In this document: positions 18,321 to 27,259 of the stretch, one piece after another
Numbering within the stretch: position 1 is the stretch's first letter
How the letters are laid out: each line of letters opens with the position of its first letter
Origin: Streptomyces sp. AM 4-1-1
GTDB lineage: Bacteria; Actinomycetota; Actinomycetes; Streptomycetales; Streptomycetaceae
Assembly (NCBI RefSeq): GCF_029167625.1
Contig: NZ_CP119145.1
Location: 1,302,001 to 1,366,000 of the forward strand
Direction: 5' to 3'
Length of the DNA stretch: 64,000 nt
Notes under the pieces: generated by a model
Databases searched by the model: none
What the model saw: only the letters and a program-made list of their open reading frames with translations
Told to the model about the DNA's origin: nothing
Position numbers and translations under genes: made by a program

Positions 18321-18510
18321 GCGTTGCGTCCGTACCCGGCGTTGGGTCCGTACCCGGCGTTGGGTCCGTACGCGACGTTGCGTCCGTACGCGACGTTGCG
18401 TCCGTACGCGACGTTGCGTCCGTACGCGGCGATCTGATGCGTTGCGTCGTGATGCGCTGCGTCGTGATGCGCTGCGTCCTGGTGCTTTGTGTCCTGGTGC
18501 TTTGCGTCCG
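18321..18510. repeat. Two adjacent minisatellites: 18-bp x6 and 15-bp x5
   Basis: Six 18-bp units, (A/G)CGTTG(C/G)GTCCGTAC(C/G)CG, run from 18321 to 18428; the fourth to sixth are identical. After a seven-base join, five 15-bp units starting GATGCG(T/C)TGCGTCGT run from 18436 to 18510, decaying to GGTGCTTTG-type copies. Both contain TTGCGTCC-like cores, so the second array may have arisen from the first. They fill the spacer between hrpB and the transglycosylase gene. The spacer has no supported gene. Confidence 0.9.
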
Positions 18511-18592
18511 GATGCGGCGACTTGGATACGCGGCGTCCCGGTGTCCGGCCGTCGGCCGTGCGTTTCGCGCCTTCCGCTGGACCGCCTCGGGA

Positions 18593-18639
18593 CGGCGAAC
18601 AGCCCCCGCGCAGGGGTGCGGCGCGGGGACTGTTCGCCG
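18593..18639. terminator. Strong hairpin between hrpB and transglycosylase gene
   Basis: A 19-bp stem with one mismatch: CGGCGAACAGCCCCCGCGC at 18593-18611 pairs with GCGCGGGGACTGTTCGCCG at 18621-18639 around a nine-base loop. It lies between convergent genes and so is a good bidirectional terminator. Confidence 0.8.
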
Positions 18640-18682
18640 GGGTGGCGGTGCGTGTCCCGGTCGTGACGGGACGGGGGCGGCG

Positions 18683-20377
18683 TCAGGCGACCTTCAGCTC
18701 GATGGTGAGCGTGCCGCCGCCCTCGGTGGTGAGCCGGAGCCGGTAGGTGCCGGGGGCGTCGTCGGCGACGATCCGCGGAAGTTTCAGTACGCCGTCGGTG
18801 CCGGTCCTGAGACCGGTGAGGGTACGGAGCTTCGCTCCGCCCTCGCCCTGGAAGTACGGGCCCTTGCCGTCCTTGACCGGCTGTCCGTCACTCGTGATCA
18901 TCGTGGCGGTGACGGCGACGCCCACGGCGGCCGCGTCCTTGTAGGTGGCCCTGACCTCGACGCTGTCCGCGAACTGGCCGCCGGGAGCCGCGGTGAGTTC
19001 CTCGGCGCCGGTCCTGACGAGCGCGTCCGCCTGACGGGCCGTGACATGGGCGGTGTAGGTGACGGCCGGGACCGAGCCCTGCTGGGCCTCGGCCCGGACG
19101 GTGAAGTCGCCGGTCTTCTCGCCGGCGCGCAGGGCCGGTGCGGTGACGGTGCCGTCCTTGCCGGTGCGGCGGGTGACCGTGGCCGTGCCGTCGGTGAACC
19201 GGGCGTCGGTGTCCCCGGCGATCGTGAAGGTCACGGGCACGTCGGCGAGGGGGGCGCCGAGGGTGTTCCTGGCGCGGACCGCGATCCGCTCGGCGAAGTC
19301 GTCGCCCGTCATGGCGGTCAGCGGTCCGGTGCCCGCGTTCTCGATACCGGCGAGCGTCCGGGACGGCGTCGGCGTAGGAGTCGGCGTTGGGGTGGGGGTG
19401 GGCGTTGGGGTGGGGGTCGGCGTGGGTGTCGGCTTCGGGGCCGGGGTGGACGGGGCGGGGGGCGGGGTGACCGTGCCGGGCTCGGTGGGGCTCGGTGCGG
19501 AAGTGGTGGGCCGACCCCCGGCCGGGGGTGGGGTTAGGTTCGGGAGCGCGTCGTCGCTGCGACCGCCCGGGAGCACCCCGGTGCCGTCCGGCACCTCGTG
19601 GGTGCCGCGGTTGTAGAAGTCGAACCAGGAGCGGACCGTGGCCAGGTACTCCCGCGAGTGGTTGTAGCTGAGGACCGCCCGGTCCAGGTCCGAGGCGATC
19701 GCCAGGTCCCGGCCGCCCGCGCAGAGGTAGCGTCCGGCGGCGAGCGCCGCGTCATGGATGTTGTTGGGGTCCTTGCGTCCGTCACCGTTGCCGTCCTGGC
19801 CCCAGACGGCCCAGGTGGACGGGATGAACTGCATCGGGCCGACCGCCCGGTCGTGCGTCGAGTCCCCGTCGTACGCGCCGTGGTCGGTGTCCTTGATCAG
19901 GGCGAAGCCCTGCCCGTTGAGGGCCGGGCCGAGGATCGGGGTGAGGGTGGTGCCGTCGGCGTCGACCTTGCCGCCACGGGCCTGGCCGGACTCGACCTTG
20001 CCGATCGCGGCGAGGAGTTGCCAGGGCAGCCGGCACGCGGCGTCGGTGCTCGCGACGGTCCGTTCGGCCTGCTTGTACGCGGCGAGGATCGACGCGGGTA
20101 TGCCGGACTCGGCGGCGCCGACGGCCGGTATCTCCACCGAATTGCCGGGTTTGTCAGCGGTGTTCAGCGGGGGCAGGTCCGTGTAGTACGGCGAGTTGCC
20201 GCTGGCCACCGCGTCGTCCGGGGCGGAGGAGGAGGCGGGACCGGCGGGCGGCTGGTCGTCGCCCAGGGCGAGCGGTGCCCCGGGGGCCTGCGAGGCGGAA
20301 AGCGCCGCCACGGCGGCAGCGGCCACCGCCGTGGTGGTCGCCCCCCTGCGCAGTCTGCGGCCGAATTGCGCTGCCAT
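18683..20377 (-). CDS. Secreted lytic transglycosylase with (Thr-Pro)n linker and two Ig-like domains
   Basis: A 564-residue exported peptidoglycan enzyme. A signal peptide (RRLRRGATTTAVAAAAVAALSASQAPGA, in part) precedes a soluble lytic transglycosylase domain: LPWQLLAAIGKVESGQ (catalytic Glu), GPMQFIPSTWAVWG, and AALAAGRYLCAGGRDL with AVLSYNHSREYL. A Pro/Thr linker of about 60 residues, including an uninterrupted (PT)n run, leads to two Big-1-like beta domains (GIENAGTGPLTAMTGDDFAE and TGAEELTAAPGGQFADSVE). The enzyme cleaves the MurNAc-GlcNAc bond to anhydro-MurNAc. The linker probably spans the wall and the Ig-like domains may bind glycans. The ATG has GGAGGG nine bases before it. Confidence 0.92.
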   Translation of the reverse strand: MAAQFGRRLRRGATTTAVAAAAVAALSASQAPGAPLALGDDQPPAGPASSSAPDDAVASGNSPYYTDLPPLNTADKPGNSVEIPAVGAAESGIPASILAAYKQAERTVASTDAACRLPWQLLAAIGKVESGQARGGKVDADGTTLTPILGPALNGQGFALIKDTDHGAYDGDSTHDRAVGPMQFIPSTWAVWGQDGNGDGRKDPNNIHDAALAAGRYLCAGGRDLAIASDLDRAVLSYNHSREYLATVRSWFDFYNRGTHEVPDGTGVLPGGRSDDALPNLTPPPAGGRPTTSAPSPTEPGTVTPPPAPSTPAPKPTPTPTPTPTPTPTPTPTPTPTPSRTLAGIENAGTGPLTAMTGDDFAERIAVRARNTLGAPLADVPVTFTIAGDTDARFTDGTATVTRRTGKDGTVTAPALRAGEKTGDFTVRAEAQQGSVPAVTYTAHVTARQADALVRTGAEELTAAPGGQFADSVEVRATYKDAAAVGVAVTATMITSDGQPVKDGKGPYFQGEGGAKLRTLTGLRTGTDGVLKLPRIVADDAPGTYRLRLTTEGGGTLTIELKVA

Positions 20378-20870
20378 ACGTCTGAACCCTCCCCGTCGTC
20401 GGCTGTTCGCGCTCCCCAGCGCGAGGACTCAGGTGACCCTACGGCAACTCGCGATGCCGTGGTATGGCAGCCTGACTCCTTCTCACCGCTTCTCACCGCT
20501 TCTTCACCTCACGGAAACGCGGGTGCGTCCCGGACGTCCCGGACGTCGCACGGTGGTCGTCCGCATTTCATCGGGCGGGGCCACGCCGACCCGGACCATG
20601 ACGGTCCGGGAAACCGAACGGGCCGCCGGGAGCCCCGGCACACCCCGGGCCGCCGGACGCGCCCGCCCTGGCCGCGTCCCCCGGTCACACCCCCAACCGC
20701 AGCCCCGTGTCCCCGGGGCACACCCCGACCGCGTCCCCGTGCCCACGTTCCGCTCCCCCGGGCCGTGCCCGTGAGCCGTGCTGCCTGGGCGGTGTCCGTC
20801 GTGTCCCGCCCGGGCCCGGCCCGGGAAGCCCGGCGGGGCCCCGCGGACACGGTCCGGTTCGGTGTGCGGC
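20378..20870. other. Spacer between polA and the transglycosylase gene; no gene seen
   Basis: Both flanking genes are on the minus strand, so this spacer is the transglycosylase upstream region. I see a possible -10 TAGGGT about 60 bases before the ATG (minus strand), without a good -35. There is also a small direct repeat of CTTCTCACCG (about 20478-20510). The part nearest polA is GC-rich with no convincing reading frame. Confidence 0.5.
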
Positions 20871-23582
20871 TCAGTGCGCGGCGGACTCCCAGTCCGAGCC
20901 GACGCCGACCGACACGTCCAGCGGGGCACGCAGTTCGACCGCCGTGGCCATCTCGTGGCGGACGATCTCCTCGACCCGCTCACCCTCGCCCGCGGCGATC
21001 TCCAGGACGATTTCGTCATGGACCTGGAGCAGCATGCGGGAGTTGAGCCGCGCCTTGTTCAGGGCCCGGTCGACATTGAGCATCGCGACCTTCACGATGT
21101 CGGCCGCCGTGCCCTGGATGGGTGCGTTGAGCGCCATCCGCTCGGCCATCTCGCGGCGCTGCCGGTTGTCGCTGTTCAGGTCGGGGAGGTAGCGGCGGCG
21201 GCCGAAGACGGTCTCGGTGTAGTTGGTGGCGCGGGCCTTCTCCACCACGCGGTGCAGATAGTCGCGGACCCCGCCGAACCGCTCGAAGTAGGTGTCCATC
21301 AGGCCGCGCGCCTCACCGGCCTCGATGTTCAGCTGCTGGGACAGGCCGAACGCGGAGAGCCCGTAGGCCAGCCCGTACGACATGGCCTTGATCTTGCGGC
21401 GCATCTCCGGGTCCACGGCGCTCTTGTCGACTCCGAACACCTGCGAGGCGACCGTGGTGTGCAGGTCCTCGCCCGAGGTGAACGCCTCGATCAGGCCGGC
21501 GTCCTCCGACAGGTGCGCCATCACCCGCAGCTCGATCTGGCTGTAGTCGGCCGTCATCAGCGTCTCGAAGCCCTCGCCGACGACGAAGCCACGGCGGATG
21601 GCACGGCCCTCGTCGGTACGGACCGGAATGTTCTGGAGGTTGGGGTCGGTGGAGGAGAGCCTGCCGGTCGCCGCCACCGTCTGGTTGAACGTGGTGTGGA
21701 TGCGGCCGTCCGCCGCGATCGTCTTGACCAGACCCTCGACGGTGACCCGCAGCTTCGCCTGCTCGCGGTGGCGCAGCATGATGACCGGCAGCTCGTGCTC
21801 GGTCTGCGCGGCGAGCCAGGCCAGCGCGTCGGCGTCGGTCGTGAAACCGGTCTTCGTCTTCTTGGTCCTGGGCAGCCCCAGTTCGCCGAAGAGGACTTCC
21901 TGGAGCTGCTTGGGCGAGCCGAGGTTGAACTCATGGCCCACCGCCGCGTGCGCCTCCTTCACCGCCTGCTGCACGGCGCCCGCGAACTGCTGCTCCATGC
22001 CTTCCAGATGGGCCCGGTCGGCGGCGATGCCGTGCCGCTCCAGCCGGGCCAGCAGGGCGGAGGTGGGAAGCTCCATGTCGTGCAGCAGCTCCAGCGCGCC
22101 GACCTCCTGGAGCCGGACGGTGAACGCCTCGCCCAGGTCCAGGACCGCGCGGGCCTGCGCCATCAGCGCGTCGGCCTCCGCCTGGTCGTCGGCGCCGAAC
22201 GCCAGCTGCCCGTCGGAGGCGGCCGCCGGGGCCAGCTCCCGGCCGAGGTATTCCACGGCCAGCGCGTCCAGCGCGAAGGAGCGCCGGCCGGGCTTGACCA
22301 GATAGGCGGCGAGAGCGGTGTCCATCGTGACGCCGTCGACCCGCCAGCCGTGCTCGGGGAAGACCCGCATGGCGCTCTTCGCGTTGTGCATGACCTTCGG
22401 CCGCCCGGGGTCCGCGATCCACGCGGCGAACGCCCGCTCGTCGGCCTCGTCGAGCTGCGCGGGGTCGAACCACGCCGCCGCGCCGTCCGCGGCCGCCAGG
22501 GCGATCTCCGTGACACTGCCCGCGCCCAGCGCCCAGGTGTCGACGGTCACGACACCCAGCGGCTGTCCGGCGTGCTCGGCCAGCCAGGGCGCGACCTGGC
22601 CGGAGCCCAGCACCGCCCCGTCCAGCGCGATACCGGCGGCGGGCGCCGGGGCGTCCGCCTCGGCGGCGCCCGGGTCGACGGCGAGCAGCCGCTCGCGCAG
22701 GCTCGGGTTGCGGATCTCCAGGACGTCCAGGACCCCGGTCACCGCCGTGCGGTCGTACGGGGCGCGCCCCAGGTCCTGCGGGGCCTTCGGCAGCGCCACG
22801 TCACGGACCATCTCGGTCAGCCGGCGGTTCATCCGCACGGAGTCCAGGTGATCGCGGAAGTTCTGCCCGGCCTTGCCCTTGACCTCGTCGGCGCGCTCCA
22901 CCAGCTCGTCGAACGAACCGAACTGATTGATCCACTTCGCCGCGGTCTTCTCACCGACCCCGGGGATGCCCGGAAGATTGTCCGAGGGGTCGCCGCGCAG
23001 CGCCGCGAAGTCCGGGTACTGCCGCGGGGTCAGTCCGTACTTCTCCTCGACCTTGGCCGGGGTGAAGCGGGTCAGCTCGGACACCCCCTTGGTGGGGTAG
23101 AGCACCGTGACGTGGTCGGTGATCAGCTGGAACGAGTCCCGGTCGCCCGTCACGATCAGCACCTCGAAGCCCGCCGCCTCGGCCTGGGTGGCGAGGGTGG
23201 CGATGACGTCGTCCGCCTCGAAGCCGTCGACCGCGAACCGGTCCGCGTGCATCGCGTCCAGGAGCTCGCCGATCAGCTCGACCTGCCCCTTGAACTCGTC
23301 GGGGGTCTTCGAGCGGTTCGCCTTGTACTCCGGGAACTCCTCGGACCGCCATGTCTTGCGGGAGACGTCGAAGGCCACCGCGAAATGCGTCGGCGACTCG
23401 TCACGCAACGTGTTCGCGAGCATCGACGCGAAGCCGTACACCGCGTTCGTCGGCTGCCCCGTGCCGGTCGTGAAATTCTCCGCGGGCAGGGCGAAGAACG
23501 CCCGGTACGCCAGGGAGTGCCCGTCCATCAGGAGCAGGCGCGGTCGGTTGTCTGCCGTCTTCTTCGATGCCGTCTCAGCCAC
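20871..23582 (-). CDS. polA: DNA polymerase I
   Basis: A 903-residue polymerase A. The N-terminal 5'-3' exonuclease has LLLMDGHSLAYRAFFAL, GFEADDVIATLA, VTGDRDSFQLI and GDPSDNLPGIPGVGEKTA. The middle 3'-5' exonuclease-like domain is degenerate: the DxE motif reads VDTWAL, the second Asp is lost in HNAKSA, and no YxxxD motif is found, so proofreading is probably absent, as known for mycobacterial enzymes. The polymerase domain has motif A DYSQIELRVMAHLS, motif B RRKIKAMSYGLAYGLS and motif C QVHDEIVLE. It fills gaps in repair and removes Okazaki primers. The start is GTG 23582, matching family length; the longer upstream frame overlaps the divergent gene. Confidence 0.97.
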   Translation of the reverse strand: MAETASKKTADNRPRLLLMDGHSLAYRAFFALPAENFTTGTGQPTNAVYGFASMLANTLRDESPTHFAVAFDVSRKTWRSEEFPEYKANRSKTPDEFKGQVELIGELLDAMHADRFAVDGFEADDVIATLATQAEAAGFEVLIVTGDRDSFQLITDHVTVLYPTKGVSELTRFTPAKVEEKYGLTPRQYPDFAALRGDPSDNLPGIPGVGEKTAAKWINQFGSFDELVERADEVKGKAGQNFRDHLDSVRMNRRLTEMVRDVALPKAPQDLGRAPYDRTAVTGVLDVLEIRNPSLRERLLAVDPGAAEADAPAPAAGIALDGAVLGSGQVAPWLAEHAGQPLGVVTVDTWALGAGSVTEIALAAADGAAAWFDPAQLDEADERAFAAWIADPGRPKVMHNAKSAMRVFPEHGWRVDGVTMDTALAAYLVKPGRRSFALDALAVEYLGRELAPAAASDGQLAFGADDQAEADALMAQARAVLDLGEAFTVRLQEVGALELLHDMELPTSALLARLERHGIAADRAHLEGMEQQFAGAVQQAVKEAHAAVGHEFNLGSPKQLQEVLFGELGLPRTKKTKTGFTTDADALAWLAAQTEHELPVIMLRHREQAKLRVTVEGLVKTIAADGRIHTTFNQTVAATGRLSSTDPNLQNIPVRTDEGRAIRRGFVVGEGFETLMTADYSQIELRVMAHLSEDAGLIEAFTSGEDLHTTVASQVFGVDKSAVDPEMRRKIKAMSYGLAYGLSAFGLSQQLNIEAGEARGLMDTYFERFGGVRDYLHRVVEKARATNYTETVFGRRRYLPDLNSDNRQRREMAERMALNAPIQGTAADIVKVAMLNVDRALNKARLNSRMLLQVHDEIVLEIAAGEGERVEEIVRHEMATAVELRAPLDVSVGVGSDWESAAH

Positions 23583-23756
23583 GTCCCCGATCCTGCCACG
23601 GACCACTGACAATCCCGACCGAGCGCACCTCCCGGGCACCCCGCCGACCACACGTGACAGGATCGAACACCTGCACCTGTTATACGCACGTATGGCCGGA
23701 CACCGTCGGTACGGGCCGGTCACGGACAGGCACCGCGCAGACTCGAAGGGGACACC

Positions 23757-26066
23757 ATGGCCACCAAGCCGCCCACCGGCGACCCGGTCCAGGACGCGCC
23801 GCAGGTCACGGCCGCGCCGCACGCCGCCGCCGGACTGCCCGCCGTCGCCCACACCCTGCGCGCCGCCACGCGCCAGATGGGACTGCGACGCACCGCGCGC
23901 ACCCTGCTCAAGGTCAACCAGAAGGACGGCTTCGACTGCCCCGGATGCGCCTGGCCCGAGGGCGACGAACGGCACACCGCGGAGTTCTGCGAGAACGGCG
24001 CCAAGGCAGTCGCCGAGGAGGCCACCCTGCGCCGCGTCACCCCCGAGTTCTTCGCCGCGCACCCCGTCGCCGACCTCGCCATCCGCAGCGGCTACTGGCT
24101 CGGCCAGCAGGGCCGCATCACCCACCCGATGCTGCTGGAGACCGGAACCGGCCCCGACGGACGGGACCACTACGAGCCGGTGTCCTGGGAACGGGCCTTC
24201 GCGATCATCGCCGAGGAACTGCGCGCACTGGACTCACCCGACGAGGCCCTGTTCTACACCTCCGGCCGCACCAGCAACGAAGCGGCGTTCCTCCTCCAGC
24301 TCCTCGCCCGCGAATTCGGCACCAACAACCTGCCGGACTGCTCCAACATGTGCCACGAGTCGTCCGGCTCGGCACTGACCGAGACCATCGGCGTCGGCAA
24401 GGGCAGCGTCTCACTGGAAGACCTCCACCACGCCGACCTCGTCATCGTCGCCGGACAGAACCCCGGCACCAACCACCCCCGGATGCTCTCGGCACTGGAG
24501 CGGGCCAAAACCGCGGGCGCGAAGATCATTTCGGTGAACCCGCTGCCCGAGGCCGGACTGGAACGGTTCAAGAACCCGCAGACCCCCCGCGGCATGCTCC
24601 GCGGCACCGCCCTCACCGACCTCTTCCTCCAGATCCGCATCGGCGGCGACCAAGCCCTCTTCCGGCTCCTCAACAAACTGATCCTCGACACCGAGGGCGC
24701 CGTCGACGAAGCGTTCGTACAGGAACACACCCACGGCTACGAGGAATTCGCCACCGCCGCCCGAACAGCCGACTGGGAGCGGACACTCACCGCCACCGGC
24801 CTCGACCGCGCCGACATCGAACAGGCGCTGAGCATGATCCTCGCGTCGAAACGCACGATCGTGTGCTGGGCGATGGGCCTCACCCAGCACAAGCACTCCG
24901 TGCCCACCATCCGGGAAGTCGTCAACTTCCTCCTGCTGCGCGGCAACATCGGCCGTCCCGGAGCCGGCGTCTGCCCCGTGCGCGGCCACTCCAACGTCCA
25001 GGGCGACCGCACCATGGGCATCTTCGAACGACCCGCACCCGCCTTCCTCGACGCCCTCGACAAGGAATTCGGGATCACCTCACCACGCCACCACGGCTAC
25101 GACGTCGTCCGCGCCATCCGCGCCCTGCGCGACGGCGACGCGAAGGTCTTCTTCGCCATGGGCGGCAACTTCGTCTCCGCCACCCCCGACACCCTCGTCA
25201 CCGAGGCCGCGATGCGCCGCGCCCGGCTCACCGTCCACGTGTCCACCAAACTCAACCGCTCGCACGCCGTCACCGGCGCCCGCGCCCTGATCCTCCCCAC
25301 CCTCGGCCGCACCGACAAGGACACCCAGGCGACCGGCAGACAGACCGTCACCGTCGAGGACTCCATGGGCATGGTCCACTCCTCACGCGGCAACCTCACC
25401 CCCGCGAGCCCCCACCTGCTCTCCGAACCCGCCATCGTCGCCCGACTCGCCCGCGCCGTCCTCGGCAGCAGATCCGCCACCCCCTGGGAGGACTTCGAAC
25501 GGGACTACGCACTGATCCGCGACCGGATCGCCCGCGTGATACCCGGATTCGAGGACTTCAACGCCCGCGTCGCCCGCCCCGGCGGCTTCGCCCTCCCGCA
25601 CGCCCCCCGCGACGAACGCCGCTTCCCCACCACCACCGGCAAGGCCAACTTCACCGCCGCACCCGTCGAGTTCCCCGAACTCCCCGAAGGCAGACTGCTG
25701 TTGCAGACCCTTCGCTCCCACGACCAGTACAACACCACCATCTACGGCCTCGACGACCGCTACCGCGGCATCAAGGGCGGCCGCCGCGTCGTCATGATCC
25801 ACCCCGACGACGCCCGCACCCTCGGCCTCGCCGACGGCGCCTACACCGACCTCGTCAGCGAATGGAAGGACGGCGTGGAACGCCGCGCCCCGGGCTTCCG
25901 TGTGGTGCACTACCCCACCGCCCGCGGCTGCGCCGCCGCCTACTACCCCGAGACCAACGTGCTGGTCCCCCTCGACTCCACCGCCGACACCAGCAACACC
26001 CCCGCCAGCAAATCCGTCGTCGTGCGCTTCGAGAGCCCCGGGAGCCCGCCCGGCGACACGCCCTGA
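23757..26066 (+). CDS. YdeP/FdhF-type molybdopterin oxidoreductase alpha subunit
   Basis: A 769-residue member of the DMSO-reductase superfamily, in the formate-dehydrogenase-like YdeP branch. The N-terminal Cys set C61-x2-C64-...-C78 (DCPGCAWPE...FCENG) could hold an Fe-S cluster. The cofactor-binding core has TSGRTSNEAAFLLQLL, PDCSNMCHESSG (a candidate Mo-ligand Cys), VIVAGQNPGTNHPRML and LLRGNIGRPGAGVCPVRGHSNVQGDRTMG. The C-terminal domain has TLRSHDQYNTTIYGLDDRYRG. No signal peptide is seen, so it is probably cytoplasmic. The true substrate is unknown; homologues are annotated as formate dehydrogenases and linked to acid resistance in enterics. No electron-transfer subunit or cofactor gene is adjacent. 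Confidence 0.9.
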   Translation: MATKPPTGDPVQDAPQVTAAPHAAAGLPAVAHTLRAATRQMGLRRTARTLLKVNQKDGFDCPGCAWPEGDERHTAEFCENGAKAVAEEATLRRVTPEFFAAHPVADLAIRSGYWLGQQGRITHPMLLETGTGPDGRDHYEPVSWERAFAIIAEELRALDSPDEALFYTSGRTSNEAAFLLQLLAREFGTNNLPDCSNMCHESSGSALTETIGVGKGSVSLEDLHHADLVIVAGQNPGTNHPRMLSALERAKTAGAKIISVNPLPEAGLERFKNPQTPRGMLRGTALTDLFLQIRIGGDQALFRLLNKLILDTEGAVDEAFVQEHTHGYEEFATAARTADWERTLTATGLDRADIEQALSMILASKRTIVCWAMGLTQHKHSVPTIREVVNFLLLRGNIGRPGAGVCPVRGHSNVQGDRTMGIFERPAPAFLDALDKEFGITSPRHHGYDVVRAIRALRDGDAKVFFAMGGNFVSATPDTLVTEAAMRRARLTVHVSTKLNRSHAVTGARALILPTLGRTDKDTQATGRQTVTVEDSMGMVHSSRGNLTPASPHLLSEPAIVARLARAVLGSRSATPWEDFERDYALIRDRIARVIPGFEDFNARVARPGGFALPHAPRDERRFPTTTGKANFTAAPVEFPELPEGRLLLQTLRSHDQYNTTIYGLDDRYRGIKGGRRVVMIHPDDARTLGLADGAYTDLVSEWKDGVERRAPGFRVVHYPTARGCAAAYYPETNVLVPLDSTADTSNTPASKSVVVRFESPGSPPGDTP

Positions 26067-26137
26067 GCGCCCACCGGCCGTCTGATAGGAACGGAGCACA
26101 CAACAGCGCACCCCGCGGACGATCGGAGCCGGAACCC

Positions 26138-26608
26138 ATGGGCGAGCACACCTCACCGAACTTCCCTCAGGAGACCATCGACGAGTACGCCGGCCTGGGC
26201 GTCGACCTGCCCGCGCTGTTCTCCGCCGGCCACCTCGGCGAGCGCATGGGGATACGGATCACCGAGGCGTCCGCGGACCGCGTCGTCGCCACCATGCCCG
26301 TCGAGGGCAACACCCAGCCGTACGGTCTGCTGCACGGCGGCGCCTCCGCGGTCCTCGCCGAAACCCTCGGCTCCGTCGGTTCCATGCTGCACGGCGGCGC
26401 GGGCAAGGTCGCTGTGGGTGTCGACCTGAACTGCACCCACCACCGCGGCGTGATCAGCGGACTGGTCACCGGTGTGGCCACCCCCGTGCACCGGGGCCGC
26501 TCCACCGCCACGTACGAGATCGTCATCACCGACGAGCAGGACAGACGGGTCTGCTCGGCCCGCCTGACCTGCCTGCTCCGCGACAACCCGCAGGCAGCCG
26601 CCGTCTGA
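26138..26608 (+). CDS. PaaI/YbgC-like hotdog-fold thioesterase
   Basis: A 156-residue hotdog protein: GERMGIRITEASADRVVATMPVEG, the signature QPYGLLHGGASAVLAETLGS (Asn/Asp-HGG type active-site helix), and the strand KVAVGVDLNCTHHRGVISG. Such enzymes hydrolyse acyl-CoA or aryl-CoA thioesters in the cytoplasm; the HGG plus Glu pattern fits a PaaI-like type. It follows the molybdoenzyme by about 70 bases on the same strand and may share its transcript. The start is ATG 26138, with GGAG about nine bases upstream. Confidence 0.9.
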   Translation: MGEHTSPNFPQETIDEYAGLGVDLPALFSAGHLGERMGIRITEASADRVVATMPVEGNTQPYGLLHGGASAVLAETLGSVGSMLHGGAGKVAVGVDLNCTHHRGVISGLVTGVATPVHRGRSTATYEIVITDEQDRRVCSARLTCLLRDNPQAAAV

Positions 26609-27259
26609 CCGGCTCTCAGCCGGCCGCCACCGCCACCGCCCGCCCCGCGGGCACCCGCACCCTCGCACCTGCCCGGCCCGGTCCCGTACCGGCCGGGCAG
26701 ACCCATATCGGCGGAAAATCAGAGGAGTTGAGACCGATTCCGGTCAACTCCCTTGACGCACCATCCCGTTGTGTGAAAAGCACGCCATTCGCACGCCCCC
26801 GCGCGGGCGCCGGCACACACCACGACGCGTCGAACACTTCACCCCACAAGTAACCCTGCGTAACAGACACCCGGCCAGGAACGGCCACCAGGCCGACAGG
26901 CACCCCCGGACCGACACCCTCCGCACAGCCGTCGACACCTTCCCGCACCCCCTCCCCGCGACAGCACCAAGATCCACTCAAGCCCCTTAGCAGAGCTGCG
27001 AGTTCTCACCATGCGAGCACTTTTCGCGCCACCGGAAAGCCGGACAAGTCCCGACAGCGTCCACCCGCTTTCCCCGGCGGCATAACAAGACAGTCACATC
27101 ATTCGTCTCCGCTATCCCGACGCCCACCACCTGCGCTTAGAGTCACGGCCAGTCACCGCGCCGCCGGGCGCGTCGAGCACGGCCCTGTACCAACCAGTAC
27201 GGCCCGGCGATCGACACGGCACCTCAGCAGAGGAGGCCGCGCCAGGGAAAGGACCCATC
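26609..27259. other. 650-bp upstream region of the liv operon; no gene seen
   Basis: No reading frame here has ribosome-binding site and family support. The region is less GC-rich than its neighbours, which fits a regulatory leader. A TTGACG occurs at 26752 and a TAGAGT at about 27137-27142 on the plus strand, but they are not a pair. With a nutrient importer downstream, this is the natural place for its promoter and nutritional operators. Confidence 0.5.

Noticed and set aside
18321..18510. CRISPR array
   Set aside because: The units are directly adjacent with no unique spacers, and no cas gene is present.
20378..20560. Cyclic di-AMP (ydaO-type) riboswitch ahead of the transglycosylase gene
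   Set aside because: Such riboswitches precede related cell-wall hydrolases in streptomycetes, but I could not assemble the conserved core from this sequence.
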